The position numbers and the translations under genes were made by a program. Positions 1 through 10,174 of a stretch of 64,000 nucleotides of DNA are shown piece by piece. The stretch's first letter is position 1; each line of letters opens with the position of its first letter. This stretch comes from Chitinophagaceae bacterium (GTDB lineage: Bacteria > Bacteroidota > Bacteroidia > Chitinophagales > Chitinophagaceae). The notes below the pieces were generated by a model, which was given only the letters and a program-made list of their open reading frames with translations, was not told where the DNA came from and did not search any database. The stretch covers positions 2,005,001 through 2,069,000 of the forward strand of contig JADJPV010000001.1 in assembly GCA_016713085.1 (NCBI GenBank), read 5' to 3'.

Positions 1-1704
1 ACCGGTTATTTAAATACACGCTTTACACAAAATTTAGAACAACGGTTACTGAAAGTTGATGAGTTTGGTTTAATGGGATCGTATTTAAATCGTCCCGGTA
101 TTCATCCATGGGCAGGTGAACATGTTGGCAAATACCTGGAAACAGCAACCAATGTTTGGAAGCTGACGCATAATGCTGCTTTAAAAAAGCAAATGGACAG
201 GATGATGTATGAATTGATCAATACGCAAAAGGAAGATGGATACTTGGGCACTTACACCCCTGATCAATACTGGACCAGTTGGGATGTGTGGAGTCACAAA
301 TATAATTTGCACGGATTGCTTACATATTATTCTGTAACTGGCTATAAACCTGCACTGGAATCATGCAGAAAAATGGGTGATCTTCTGTGCAGAACATTTG
401 GAAGGAAGCCGGGGCAAATGGATATTATTTTAGCCGGGACACATATAGGCATGGCCGCTACCAGTGTACTGGATGCAATGGTAGAGTTATACAAATACAC
501 CGGAGATAAAAAGTATTTAGATTTTTGTTATTATATTTTAGATGCATGGGAACAGGATAATGGACCAAAAGTTATCAGTTCAATCCTGGCAACAGGAAAA
601 GTAAAGAAAGTTGGTAATGGTAAAGCGTATGAAATGCTTTCCAATTATGTTGGTTTGATTAAACTGTATCAAATAACCGGCGATAAAAAATTTCTGAAAG
701 CAACTGAAATGGCCTGGCAGGATGTAGTGACGAATCAATTATACATTACAGGTACTACCAGTTCTCATGAATATTTTCAGGATGATGAATATTTGCCGGC
801 AGGTAGCAAAGATAATATGGGCGAAGGATGTGTAACTACAACATGGATTCAGCTCAATCAGAATTTATTTGCCATTACAGGCGATATAAAATACTTCAAT
901 CAATTAGAAAAGTCTGTCTATAATCATTTGCTGGCTGCTGAAAATCCACAAACAGGTTGTGTGAGTTATTACACACCATTAATGAATAAAAAACCATACA
1001 CCTGTTTTATCACCTGTTGTCAATCGAGTGTGCCGAGAGGTATTGCATTGGTGCCCAACTTTACTTTCGGAAATATCAATAATATACCAACTGTTTTATT
1101 TTATGAGCCGGGAATATATAAAGAAATAATACTGACAGCTGATAAAAAAAATATGGATGTTGCTTTTAAGTTAGAAGGAAACTTTCCTGAAAGTGGAAAC
1201 CTTGTTTTATCTGTTACAGGCTCAAAGGCTGCCAGTTTCACTCTAGCATTGAGAGTGCCTGAGTGGTGTACGAATTATACTGCTAAAGCCGGAGGCAAAA
1301 TTTACAAGGGCACAGCCAATGAATTTATAAGGATTACAAAAAACTGGAAGCCCGGTGAGAAAGTGATGATCAGTTTTGATATGCCGGTTACAACCATTGC
1401 TGGTGGAAAAAGTTATCCCAACCAGGTGGCCTTTCAACGTGGCCCGCAAATATTGGCTCTGGATGGAAGTTTAAATTCTTCCAATACAAATGACCTTATA
1501 ACAAATTCTAAAGAAGGGATATCAATTGGAAATATAAATCTGGCAAACGAATCAAAGATATTACCAGTTAACTGGATTGGGAGGCAGGCTTATTCAATAG
1601 GCCTGTTGAATCAAAAGGAGAAGATAATTTTAGTTCCATTTGCAGAAGCCAGTCAAACCGATGGCGATATGAGAGTTTGGTTACCCGTACAAATAAAAAA
1701 ATAA
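1..1704 (+). CDS. GH127-family glycosidase (beta-L-arabinofuranosidase type), 5' end cut by window
   Basis: The reading frame is open from base 1, so the N-terminus, including any signal peptide, lies outside the window. 567 residues are visible. The sequence matches the DUF1680/GH127 (alpha/alpha)6-barrel family: HPWAGEHVGKYL near the visible start, EDGYLGTY, and SHKYNLHGLL. The zinc-cysteine centre known from HypBA1 can be placed: an E-G-C triplet at 823-831 and a Cys-Cys pair at 1015-1020, within CFITCCQSSVPRG. In this family the first Cys of the pair is the nucleophile and the others bind zinc. It hydrolyses terminal beta-L-arabinofuranose. The gene is followed after 4 nt by a GH5 gene on the same strand, which suggests co-transcription in a glycan cluster. 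Family assignment is firm; the exact substrate is inferred. Confidence 0.88.
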   Translation, partial: TGYLNTRFTQNLEQRLLKVDEFGLMGSYLNRPGIHPWAGEHVGKYLETATNVWKLTHNAALKKQMDRMMYELINTQKEDGYLGTYTPDQYWTSWDVWSHKYNLHGLLTYYSVTGYKPALESCRKMGDLLCRTFGRKPGQMDIILAGTHIGMAATSVLDAMVELYKYTGDKKYLDFCYYILDAWEQDNGPKVISSILATGKVKKVGNGKAYEMLSNYVGLIKLYQITGDKKFLKATEMAWQDVVTNQLYITGTTSSHEYFQDDEYLPAGSKDNMGEGCVTTTWIQLNQNLFAITGDIKYFNQLEKSVYNHLLAAENPQTGCVSYYTPLMNKKPYTCFITCCQSSVPRGIALVPNFTFGNINNIPTVLFYEPGIYKEIILTADKKNMDVAFKLEGNFPESGNLVLSVTGSKAASFTLALRVPEWCTNYTAKAGGKIYKGTANEFIRITKNWKPGEKVMISFDMPVTTIAGGKSYPNQVAFQRGPQILALDGSLNSSNTNDLITNSKEGISIGNINLANESKILPVNWIGRQAYSIGLLNQKEKIILVPFAEASQTDGDMRVWLPVQIKK

Positions 1705-1708
1705 AGAG

Positions 1709-3346
1709 ATGAAAAAAATTGTAGTCCTGTTTTTAATCTTAATCAGTGGAAGTATTTCTTTTGCACAAAAAAAGCAGGGAAAGAGTATAAGCTTTTTGCA
1801 TACTGCCGGCCAGGATATTGTAAACGAATCTGGCAAAAAAGTATTTTTAAAAGGTGTTGGATTAGGAAACTGGTTGTTGCCAGAGGGATATATGTGGAAG
1901 TTCGGAGGCCTTGGTGACCGTCCACGCAAAATAGAAAAAGCAGTTGCTGATCTGATTGGGAAAGAAAAGGCAGAACGTTTCTGGAAAACATTCAGGCAAA
2001 ACTATATTACCGAAGCTGATATTAAACGGATTGCTGAACTGGGCTTTAATTCTGTGCGGCCTGCACTAAATTCAAGATTGTTTTTAACGGAAGGTGAAAA
2101 CCCGGTTTATGTAGAAGAAGGATTTCAGTTAATGGATTCCTTAGTTACCTGGTGTAAAAAGTATAACCTGTATGTGATTATTGATATGCACGGCGCACCT
2201 GGTGGACAAACAGGAGCGAATATTGATGACAGCCCGAATGATATTCCCGAACTTTTTATTGAAAAAAAATACCAGGATCAATTGGTTGATCTCTGGGTTA
2301 AACTTGCACAGAAATATAAAGACGAACCTGTTGTTGCAGCTTATGATTTATTAAATGAACCGCTGCCCACCAATACCGGATCTGCAAATAAGTACAAGCA
2401 TTTACTTGAGCCGCTTTATAAACGTATTACTGCTGCTATACGCAAAGTTGATCAGAAACATATGATTACGCTGGAAGGCTTTAACTGGTCGAACGATTGG
2501 TCGCTTTTTACAAAGCCATTTGATAACAATGTGTTTTATCAGTTTCATTATTATTGCTGGGCCCGGCCTGATAATTTAAATGGCATTGATCAATATCTGA
2601 AAAAAAGGGATGAGCTCAATACACCAATATGGGTTGGCGAAACAGGTGAAAAAGGAAATAGCATTTATTGGGCAACAACGCAATTGTTCGAGTCCAAAAA
2701 CATTGGATTTTCTTTCTGGCCCTGGAAAAAAATGGACACACAGAATACTCCATATTCAATTAATAAGCCCGGTAATTGGGATTTGATTTCTGAATATTCA
2801 AAGGGGGGTGCAAAGCCTGATGCTTTACTTGCTGAAAAAATCTTCAATGAATTACTGGAGAATATCAAACTATCCAACTGCAGCTACTTCGAGGATGTTT
2901 GCAATGCAATTTTAACAAGAGTCCCTGCAAAAATTGAAGCTGAAAATTATGGGCATGATGGGTTTAACCGTTCTTATTTTGTTTCAGACACAGTAAACAA
3001 GTCAAAGTTTTACAGAAAGGATGAGCCGGTAAAAATAAATCTTGACAGCAAGGTGAAAGATCAGTTTTGGTCGGAGCAGTCTATTGAACTTCAGCAGTCA
3101 GAATGGGTGGTTTATAGGTTTGAAAGTTTGACTTCCAGAAAATATAGCCTCATTCTGAGAACGTCGGCAACTGAGCCTGCACAACTGACAATTGTTATCA
3201 ACAATAAATCAGTAAATATCGATGTAGCCAATACAGAGTTCAATGAAGTAAGTATTGGAGATTATAAACTGAAAAAAGGGCGAAACATAATTAAGGTAAT
3301 TGCTAAATCAAAAGCTGTAAAAGTGGATTGGATAACATGTAACTGA
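1709..3346 (+). CDS. GH5-family glycoside hydrolase with C-terminal CBM6-like module, secreted
   Basis: 545 residues. A signal peptide occupies residues 1-20 (ends SISFAQ). The catalytic TIM barrel runs about 35-390 and opens with KGVGLGNWLLPEGY, the exo-1,3-glucanase/cellulase-like start. The family acid/base is Glu217 in DLLNEP and the nucleophile is Glu311 in WVGETGEKG; IIDMHGAPGG is the conserved barrel strand. From about residue 407 (PAKIEAENYG) the sequence resembles a CBM6/CBM35-type carbohydrate-binding module. It would cleave a beta-glucan or related beta-linked polysaccharide outside the cytoplasm. The start lies 4 nt after the GH127 stop. The GH5 subfamily cannot be decided by eye. 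Confidence 0.88.
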   Translation: MKKIVVLFLILISGSISFAQKKQGKSISFLHTAGQDIVNESGKKVFLKGVGLGNWLLPEGYMWKFGGLGDRPRKIEKAVADLIGKEKAERFWKTFRQNYITEADIKRIAELGFNSVRPALNSRLFLTEGENPVYVEEGFQLMDSLVTWCKKYNLYVIIDMHGAPGGQTGANIDDSPNDIPELFIEKKYQDQLVDLWVKLAQKYKDEPVVAAYDLLNEPLPTNTGSANKYKHLLEPLYKRITAAIRKVDQKHMITLEGFNWSNDWSLFTKPFDNNVFYQFHYYCWARPDNLNGIDQYLKKRDELNTPIWVGETGEKGNSIYWATTQLFESKNIGFSFWPWKKMDTQNTPYSINKPGNWDLISEYSKGGAKPDALLAEKIFNELLENIKLSNCSYFEDVCNAILTRVPAKIEAENYGHDGFNRSYFVSDTVNKSKFYRKDEPVKINLDSKVKDQFWSEQSIELQQSEWVVYRFESLTSRKYSLILRTSATEPAQLTIVINNKSVNIDVANTEFNEVSIGDYKLKKGRNIIKVIAKSKAVKVDWITCN

Positions 3347-3361
3347 TTAAATTAAAATCAA

Positions 3362-4267
3362 GTGAGTACAAACAGGATAATCGTTATTGGCAGTTCCAAT
3401 ACAGACATGGTTGTAAAATCATCAGTGCTTCCAAAGCCGGGGGAAACAATATTGGGAGGAACTTTCCTGATGAATGCAGGTGGCAAAGGAGCAAACCAGG
3501 CTGTTGCTGCTGCAAGATTGGGTGGCAATGTTACGCTGGTTGCAAAAGTTGGCAATGATATTTTTGGAAAGCAAAGTATTGATGGATTCAAAACAGAAAA
3601 GATCAATACTGATTTTGTTTTTATTGATAAAGGAACTCCATCAGGCACAGCTTTAATTATGGTGAATGAAGAAGGGGAGAATTGCATTGTGGTTGCACCC
3701 GGTGCCAATGCTCAGCTTTTACCTGCAGATATTGAACAGGTGAAAGATATCTCTGATGCAGCAATTGTTTTAATGCAACTCGAAATTCCAATGGAAACAA
3801 TTGAAGCTGTTGCAAAAAATGCAAAAGCAAATCATCAGAAGGTAATTATTAACCCTGCACCGGCACAAAAACTATCTGACGAATTATTGAATGGAATATT
3901 CCTCATCACTCCAAATGAAACAGAAGCAACATTACTGACTGGCATTAAAGTGGAAGGTGAAACAACTGCATCGCAGGCTGCTGATATTTTTTTAAGCAAA
4001 GGAGTGCAGAATGTGATTATCACTTTAGGAAAGCAAGGTGCATTCTTCCAAAATAAAGCTGTGAAATTTAAAATAGATGCTCCTGTTGTAAAAGCAATGG
4101 ATACAACTGCTGCAGGTGATACTTTCAGCGGAGCATTAACTGTTGCTGTTACTGAAAAGATGAGTTGGCAACAGGCTGTTCAATTTGCAGTGGCGGCGGC
4201 TTCCATTTCTGTAACAAGAATGGGAGCACAGGCATCGGTGCCATACAGAAAAGAAATTCCCAAATAG
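3362..4267 (+). CDS. rbsK: Ribokinase (PfkB family)
   Basis: 301 residues, the normal length for RbsK. It phosphorylates D-ribose (or a related sugar) at O5 with ATP in the cytoplasm. The ribokinase start IGSSNTD, the sugar-binding NAGGKGANQAVAAARLG (residues 38-54) and PfkB signature 2, DTTAAGDTFSGA (247-258, catalytic base Asp253), are all present. The start is GTG at 3362; no in-frame ATG lies nearby that keeps the first beta strand. It sits 15 nt after the GH5 gene and just before a sugar-type permease, so it probably feeds a pentose released by the cluster into metabolism. A different PfkB sugar specificity is possible. Confidence 0.9.
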   Translation: MSTNRIIVIGSSNTDMVVKSSVLPKPGETILGGTFLMNAGGKGANQAVAAARLGGNVTLVAKVGNDIFGKQSIDGFKTEKINTDFVFIDKGTPSGTALIMVNEEGENCIVVAPGANAQLLPADIEQVKDISDAAIVLMQLEIPMETIEAVAKNAKANHQKVIINPAPAQKLSDELLNGIFLITPNETEATLLTGIKVEGETTASQAADIFLSKGVQNVIITLGKQGAFFQNKAVKFKIDAPVVKAMDTTAAGDTFSGALTVAVTEKMSWQQAVQFAVAAASISVTRMGAQASVPYRKEIPK

Positions 4268-4294
4268 TTTAATAAAAAATCTAAAACCTGCCAT

Positions 4295-5293
4295 ATGTTT
4301 ATTGTAGAAAATTACAGCTTAGCCATTGCACTTTGTGTAGTAACTATGTTATGCTGGGGTTCATGGGCCAATACAACAAAGCTTACAACTAAAACCTGGC
4401 GTTTTGAACTATTGTATTGGGATTATGGGTTTGGCATTTTGCTAACCACTTTAATTCTTGCATTTACACTGGGAAGCAACGGAACTGAAGGCAGGGCTTT
4501 TATCGATGATATAAAACAGGCTGATAACCGCAGTTTCATATCTGCTTTTGCAGGTGGTATAATTTTTAACCTGGCAAATATATTACTGGTTGCAGCTATT
4601 GGCATTGCAGGAATGTCTGTTGCATTTCCTGTTGGTATTGGTATTGCTTTAGTTCTGGGTGTAATTGTCAATTATATTTCAGCGCCACAGGGAAATCCTG
4701 TGTTGATATTTGGAGGCGTTGCTTTAATTACTCTTGCCATTATTCTGAATGCAAGAGCATATCAAAGATTACAGACGAATACAGAAGGAGGCGTTTCTAA
4801 AAAAGGATTACTCGTGTCTGTTGTAAGCGGATGTTTAATGGGTTTGTTTTACAAATATGTTGCCGATTCAATGGTTACTGATTTCAATGTACCTGAAACA
4901 GGCAAGCTTACTCCTTACACAGCATTGGTATTTTTTGCCATTGGTGTTGTTATCAGCAGTTTTGTTTTTAATACGCTGCAAATGAAGCGACCTTTTGCAG
5001 GGGCACCGGTTTCTTTCAATACATATTTTAAAGGAAAATTGAAAGATCACCTGATTGGAATTTTAGGTGGGACTATCTGGTGTGTGGGAATGTCATTAAG
5101 TATTATAGCATCAGGAAAGGCTGGTCCTGCTGTATCTTATGGCTTAGGCCAGGGTGCTACAGTGGTTGCAGCGCTTTGGGGTATTTATGTATGGAAAGAA
5201 TTTGATAAAGCACCAAAGGGTACAAAACCATTACTGAACATCATGCTGCTGTTGTATATAGCCGGGTTGGCGATGATTATACTTTCTAAATAG
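4295..5293 (+). CDS. DMT-superfamily permease, GRP/ureide-permease type (putative sugar transporter)
   Basis: 332 residues with about ten hydrophobic segments, and an N-terminus (ALCVVTMLCWGSWANTTKLT) typical of the glucose/ribose porter and ureide permease group of the drug/metabolite transporter superfamily. Glycine-rich helices such as AGMSVAFPVGIGIALVLG support this. It is an inner-membrane secondary transporter. It follows the ribokinase by 27 nt and precedes a secreted hydrolase by 2 nt, so uptake of the sugar phosphorylated by the kinase is a reasonable inference. Annotation as a generic DMT multidrug permease would be the alternative. Confidence 0.78.
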   Translation: MFIVENYSLAIALCVVTMLCWGSWANTTKLTTKTWRFELLYWDYGFGILLTTLILAFTLGSNGTEGRAFIDDIKQADNRSFISAFAGGIIFNLANILLVAAIGIAGMSVAFPVGIGIALVLGVIVNYISAPQGNPVLIFGGVALITLAIILNARAYQRLQTNTEGGVSKKGLLVSVVSGCLMGLFYKYVADSMVTDFNVPETGKLTPYTALVFFAIGVVISSFVFNTLQMKRPFAGAPVSFNTYFKGKLKDHLIGILGGTIWCVGMSLSIIASGKAGPAVSYGLGQGATVVAALWGIYVWKEFDKAPKGTKPLLNIMLLLYIAGLAMIILSK

Positions 5294-5307
5294 CTATGTT
5301 TGTTTTC

Positions 5308-6924
5308 ATGAAGAAGAATTTATCTCTGCTGAGTTGTTTACTGTTTGCGGTATTTTATTTTGCTTTCACTCAGACGAAGGAGGCAACCTGGGATAATACA
5401 ACCAATAAAAACTGGGGCAGTGAGTTTCAGCTGGTACAGATAAGATCATCTGTTGATAATGCAGTACAAAACGCATGGTATCATCAAAGCAAAAAAAATA
5501 ATCCCCAACCGCTAGTAATTTCCCTGCATACATGGAGCGGAGATTATAATCAGGAAGATCCATTGGCAAAAGAAGTGTTGCTGCGTGACTGGAATTATAT
5601 ACATCCCGATTTCAGAGGACCTAATAATAATCCAAATGCCTGCGGAAGTCCGTTGGTAATTGCTGATCTGGAAGATGCAATACAATATGCAGTTAAGAAT
5701 GGAAATGTTGACAGCAACGATGTACATATCATTGGAGTTTCCGGCGGAGGTTACGCAGCCATGCTTGCTTACATGAAAATAAAGTACCCGGTAAAAAGTT
5801 TTAATGCATGGGTGGGCATCAGCGACTTGAGCAATTGGTATTGGGAGCAGAAGGGGCGTAATGCAAAATATGCAACAGATATTGAACAGGTGGCAATGAA
5901 AGACGGAGTAATGAACTGGCAGGAATTAGACAGCCGCTCACCAATAAAACTTTCCTTTCCTGCTGAAAAAAGAAAAAACTCTATGCTGAATATTTATGCA
6001 GGCGTGCATGATGGATACACGGGCTCAGTTCCCATCAGTCATTCTATATTGTTCTATAATAAAATTGCTTCAGCATTATTTCCTGGTATAAAAGAAAATC
6101 TTATTGACGACAGTACGATCATTTCATTAATTACAAAGAGAAGAAATCCTAATGCTGACACGTCTGTTAAATTAAGTGGGCGAACCCTTCAGCTTTTGAA
6201 ACAATTACCCAACCTCAGCCTCAGCATTTTTGAAGGAGGACATGAAATGCTTGTTCCACCTGCTTTGATATTAGCTCCCATTGACGAAAATAAAAATTTA
6301 AAGCTACTCAATATTCTCACTATTGGTGATTCAAATGGAGCTTTTGATTTTGGCTGGCCGCAACAAATGGCAAAACTGCTTCCGTTTTCAACGCTTATCA
6401 ATAAATCTATTTCCGGTAATACAATTGGGTTTGATAATCTTGATCAGCCAAAGCTCAACACACTCACCAACATCAACCAGTATTTAAACAGTGCATACAA
6501 TAAGTTGCCGGTAAATGCTGAACTTGATTACATCATCATTAACATTGGAACAAACGATACAAAGGCAGTTTTTAAAGACCGACAAAAAGAAGTGCCGGCA
6601 AACATGGATGCTCTTTTAAAAAAGATCAACAGTTATTTAAAGGAACATAACAAAAAGCTGCCGAAGATTTGTGTCATCACACCTTCGCCAATGGATGAAC
6701 AGAAAATTGACAAAATAAAATATGGCGGCGGTGATGCAAGAATTCTGAAGAACAACAAACAGTTTAAGAAAATTGCTGCAGCCAATCATGTTGATTTCCT
6801 TGACAGTTATATTTTACTACGTGACGATTTTGCAACAAAAACAACAGATGGAATTCATCTCAACGAAAAAGCACAGTTTCAACTGGCTTCTGTAATTCTT
6901 ACTTATATCAATGCAAAAAAGTAA
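5308..6924 (+). CDS. Fused alpha/beta-hydrolase plus SGNH/GDSL hydrolase, secreted
   Basis: Two serine-hydrolase domains lie in one exported chain. The start at 5308 (MKKNLSLL) gives a standard signal peptide; ATG 5296 adds only MFVF. Numbered from 5296, the N-terminal domain (about 35-335) is a prolyl-oligopeptidase-like alpha/beta hydrolase with nucleophile Ser149 in GVSGGGYAAM and HPDFRGPN upstream. The second domain (about 340-542) is SGNH/GDSL: block I IGDSNG (Ser346), block III GTND, block V DGIHLN (Asp518, His521). Such domains often remove acetyl or other acyl groups from polysaccharides, which fits the neighbours. It begins 2 nt after the permease stop (14 nt for the 5308 start). No frameshift separates the domains. 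The substrate is unknown. Confidence 0.82.
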   Translation: MKKNLSLLSCLLFAVFYFAFTQTKEATWDNTTNKNWGSEFQLVQIRSSVDNAVQNAWYHQSKKNNPQPLVISLHTWSGDYNQEDPLAKEVLLRDWNYIHPDFRGPNNNPNACGSPLVIADLEDAIQYAVKNGNVDSNDVHIIGVSGGGYAAMLAYMKIKYPVKSFNAWVGISDLSNWYWEQKGRNAKYATDIEQVAMKDGVMNWQELDSRSPIKLSFPAEKRKNSMLNIYAGVHDGYTGSVPISHSILFYNKIASALFPGIKENLIDDSTIISLITKRRNPNADTSVKLSGRTLQLLKQLPNLSLSIFEGGHEMLVPPALILAPIDENKNLKLLNILTIGDSNGAFDFGWPQQMAKLLPFSTLINKSISGNTIGFDNLDQPKLNTLTNINQYLNSAYNKLPVNAELDYIIINIGTNDTKAVFKDRQKEVPANMDALLKKINSYLKEHNKKLPKICVITPSPMDEQKIDKIKYGGGDARILKNNKQFKKIAAANHVDFLDSYILLRDDFATKTTDGIHLNEKAQFQLASVILTYINAKK

Positions 6925-6927
6925 ACA

Positions 6928-8680
6928 ATGAAATTTCCTGCATACTGTATTTTATTTTTATTGTTGCTCACAAATCTATCTGCTGCGGCACAATCAGCAG
7001 GCAGTAAACTGCTGAAACGAACTGTTGCTGATAGCAATATTATTTTACCACCAACCTGGGCATTTGGAATCATGTATGGTGGTTATGCCAATAAAAAAAC
7101 ATAACTATCCCATCGATGCTTACTGGATTGATTCCTGGTTTTGGAGTTATTCAGATAAAGGCGTTGGCCTGCACAAGTTTATTGACTTTACTGCAGATAC
7201 TGTGGCTTATCCGAGTCGAAAGAAAATGTGGAAGTATATGCAGGACAATAACGTCAAAGGTGGCTTTTGGGTTTGGGATTGCATTCTTGAAACTGGTAAT
7301 GAAAAAGCATTCAATGACTTTAAAGAAAAAGCATTTTTTTCAAGTACTTATCTCAATACCAATTCATGGCATAATGGAAGTAGGAGTACCGCCATGTTCC
7401 AGGATGGGAAAGAACGAAAGGGAACACAGTGCGGCAATATTGATTTTGATAACCCGGCAGCAGTTGATTACTTCAAGCAAAAGATGAAACCATTTTTTGA
7501 TGAAGGTGCCGACTTTATCAAACTGGATCGTACTTCAAAAATAAGCACCTGCAAAGCCATGTTTGAAATGAGCCAGGAGTTTGGAAAAGAAACCAAAGGC
7601 CGGGGCTTTATTTTATCGCATACAGGAGGGCAGGAAACAGAAGAGTACAAACGCTATCCAACCAAATGGACAGATGATACACGCAGCGACTGGACAATTG
7701 AAAAACCTTTGATTGTATTTAACTCATGGGTACCACATGTGGCATTAAAAGAAAACATTGCCATGTACACCGATCCCAAAAACAGAACAAGTGAAATACC
7801 TTTTCTTACAAATGATCTGGGAGGTTTTGACATGGGCAAAACAAAACAGCCCGATGAAGAATTGTATATCCGCTGGCTGCAGTTTTCGATGTTTAATCCC
7901 ATTACGGAAGTGTTTTCTCAACCCGAAAATCCCACCGCTAACATGGCATGGGTGTATTCTGAAAAAGCAGACAACATTTTTAGAAATTATGCACACTGGC
8001 GTATGCAATTATTTCCATACATCTATAGCTATGCACACCGCAGCCGCATAGAAGGCAAACAGATGATGGGAAAAATCCCGGGGCATTTGTATCAGTACAT
8101 GTTTGGCGATGAATTACTGGCAGCACCCGTTTATGAAAAAGGAGCAACAAAGCAAAAAGTTTTTTTGCCTTCAGGTAACTGGATCAATTACTGGACTGGT
8201 GAACAATTGCAGGGGAATACTGAATATACAGTTGCAGCACCTCTTCATCAAATTCCCTTGTTTGTAAAACAGGGAGCCATTATACCCATGCGTCAATATG
8301 CATCATCCATCGAAAAAGGAAATAACAATACGCTGCTCCTGCATGTGTATCCCGGAGCTGATGGTTCTTTTAATTTACTGGAAGATGATGGAACAAGTAA
8401 TGACTATTTGGATGGTATTTATGCTTCTACGATTCTTGAGCAGTGTAAAGATGTAAATAGAATGCTGCTGACGATACATCCGGTTGAAGGCTTTTACAAA
8501 GGAATGCCTTCAACAAGAAAATGGATACTGTATATTCATTGCAAGAAAGCACCGGAAAAAATTAGAATGAATGAGCAGAACCTGAAATTCAGGTATGAAC
8601 CAACAAAAAAGATTGCTATCGTTGAAACGTATCAACGCTCAGTTAAACAAATTGCTGAAATTGAAGTAAATTTCCCATAA
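6928..8680 (+). pseudogene. GH31-family alpha-glucosidase/alpha-xylosidase, frameshifted near the N-terminus
   Basis: Translation from ATG 6928 (3 nt after the preceding stop) gives a signal peptide ending AAAQ, then LPPTWAFGIMYGGYANKKT and a stop near 7102. The rest of the GH31 barrel continues in the next frame (YPIDAYWIDSWFW onward) to 8680. The join lacks the usual first helix between GGYAN and YPID, so about a dozen or more residues seem missing as well as the frame shift; total length is not a multiple of three. Downstream, FIKLDRTSK (nucleophile Asp region), WTDDTRSDW (acid/base region) and TNDLGGFD are intact, as is the C-terminal beta domain. It removes alpha-linked glucose or xylose. 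It may be a real lesion or an assembly error; several neighbours are also damaged. Confidence 0.8.
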
Positions 8681-8809
8681 AGGCTTTGCTTAAACTGTAA
8701 GTTGATTCTTCTTTTCTGATAATTTATTCAGAAGAAAAAATTGCAGTTCCTGATACATATTTACTAAATTGAAAATTGTAACACAATCATTTTCTAATTA
8801 AGTAACAGC

Positions 8810-10143
8810 ATGAGTATGAAACGGATGTTTGCCTGCCTTCTTTTTGTATACAGTATGTTCAGTACTGCTTTTTCACAAACCTATACAGCATCAGCAGAAA
8901 ATTTGCAACAGCGAAAGGAATTTCAGGATATGAAATTCGGTCTCTTCATTCACTGGGGTGCTTCAAGTGTACTGGGAAATGGAGAATGGGTAATGAACAA
9001 CCGTAATATTCATGTAAGTGATTATAACCGGCTCATCAATGTATTTAACCCAACAGCGTTTAATGCGCAGCAATGGGTGGCAACGGCTAAGGCTGCGGGA
9101 ATGAAGTATATCACTTTAATTACCCGTCATCATGATGGGTTCAGCAACTGGGACACCAAACAATCTGACTGGAAAATCACCAACACTCCTTATGGAAAAG
9201 ATGCAGTAAAGCAACTGGCGGATGAATGTCATAAACAGGGCATCAAATTATTCTTTTATTATTCTTTACTCGATTGGTATCGTTCAGACTATCAGTATGA
9301 AACAGGAAGAACAGGAAAAGGAACAGGTCGTACAGAAAAAGTAATTGGGAAAACTATATCCGTTTTATGAAGGCCCAGCTTACAGAACTGCTCACCAATT
9401 ATGGTGAAATAGGAGGTATTTGGTTTGATGGTCATTGGGATCAGCTGGATAATGATGTTGATAAAAAACAGCAGAGTAAAGTAAACTGGCATTACGATGA
9501 AATTTATAAACTCATACACAGCTTACAGCCGAAATGTCTGATAGGTAACAATCATCACTTATCACCAATATCCGGCGAAGATTTTCAGATGTTTGAAAAA
9601 GATCTGCCCGGTCATAATACTTCTGGATTTGGCGGTGCTGATATTTCTGCCTTGCCACTTGAAACCTGCGAAACCATGAATAATTCATGGGGCTATAATA
9701 TTACCGACAGGAGTTACAAATCAGTAAAGCAGTTGATTCATTACATGGTGAATGCGGCAGGACGTAATGCAAATTTTTTATTGAATGTTGGCCCGATGCC
9801 ATCAGGTGTTATTCAATCAGAGTTTGCTGATACGCTGAAAGCAATAGGTAACTGGATGGCACAATATGGTGAAACAATTTATGGAACAAGAGGAGATATT
9901 ATTGAGCCGCAGGAATGGGGTGTGCTCACTGCAAAGGATCAAACAGTGTATGTGCATTTGCTGAAACCAACAGGGAAAAACTATATTTTTATTCCAGGTA
10001 TCACAAAGAAAATTACCGGGGCACAATCATTTTCAGGAAAACAAAAATTGAAATACAAACAACAGCAGGAAGGTGTGTTTGTTTACATGGAAGGGGTAGA
10101 GATAAATACCATTGATACGGTCATTGAATTAAAATGGCAGTAA
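8810..10143 (+). CDS. GH29 alpha-L-fucosidase, one-base frameshift in an A5 run at 9336-9340
   Basis: The N-terminal half (8810 to about 9340) has a signal peptide ending AFSQ and the GH29 landmarks FGLFIHWGASSVLG, RHHDGFSNW and LLDWYRSDY. The C-terminal half continues in another frame as SNWENYIRFMKAQL. Adding one A to the run at 9336-9340 joins them into 444 residues, normal for the family. The nucleophile Asp is at 9427-9429 in GGIWFDGHWD; NFLLNVGPMPSG is also conserved. It releases L-fucose outside the cytoplasm or in the periplasm. A 129-nt gap precedes it, the largest in the cluster, so it may have its own promoter. Confidence 0.87.
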
Positions 10144-10174
10144 AAAGAAAATACGAACAACCAAAATAAATGAC

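Noticed and set aside
5296..5307. ATG 5296 as start of the double hydrolase
   Set aside because: It adds only MFVF before a standard signal peptide; the start at 5308 is more likely.
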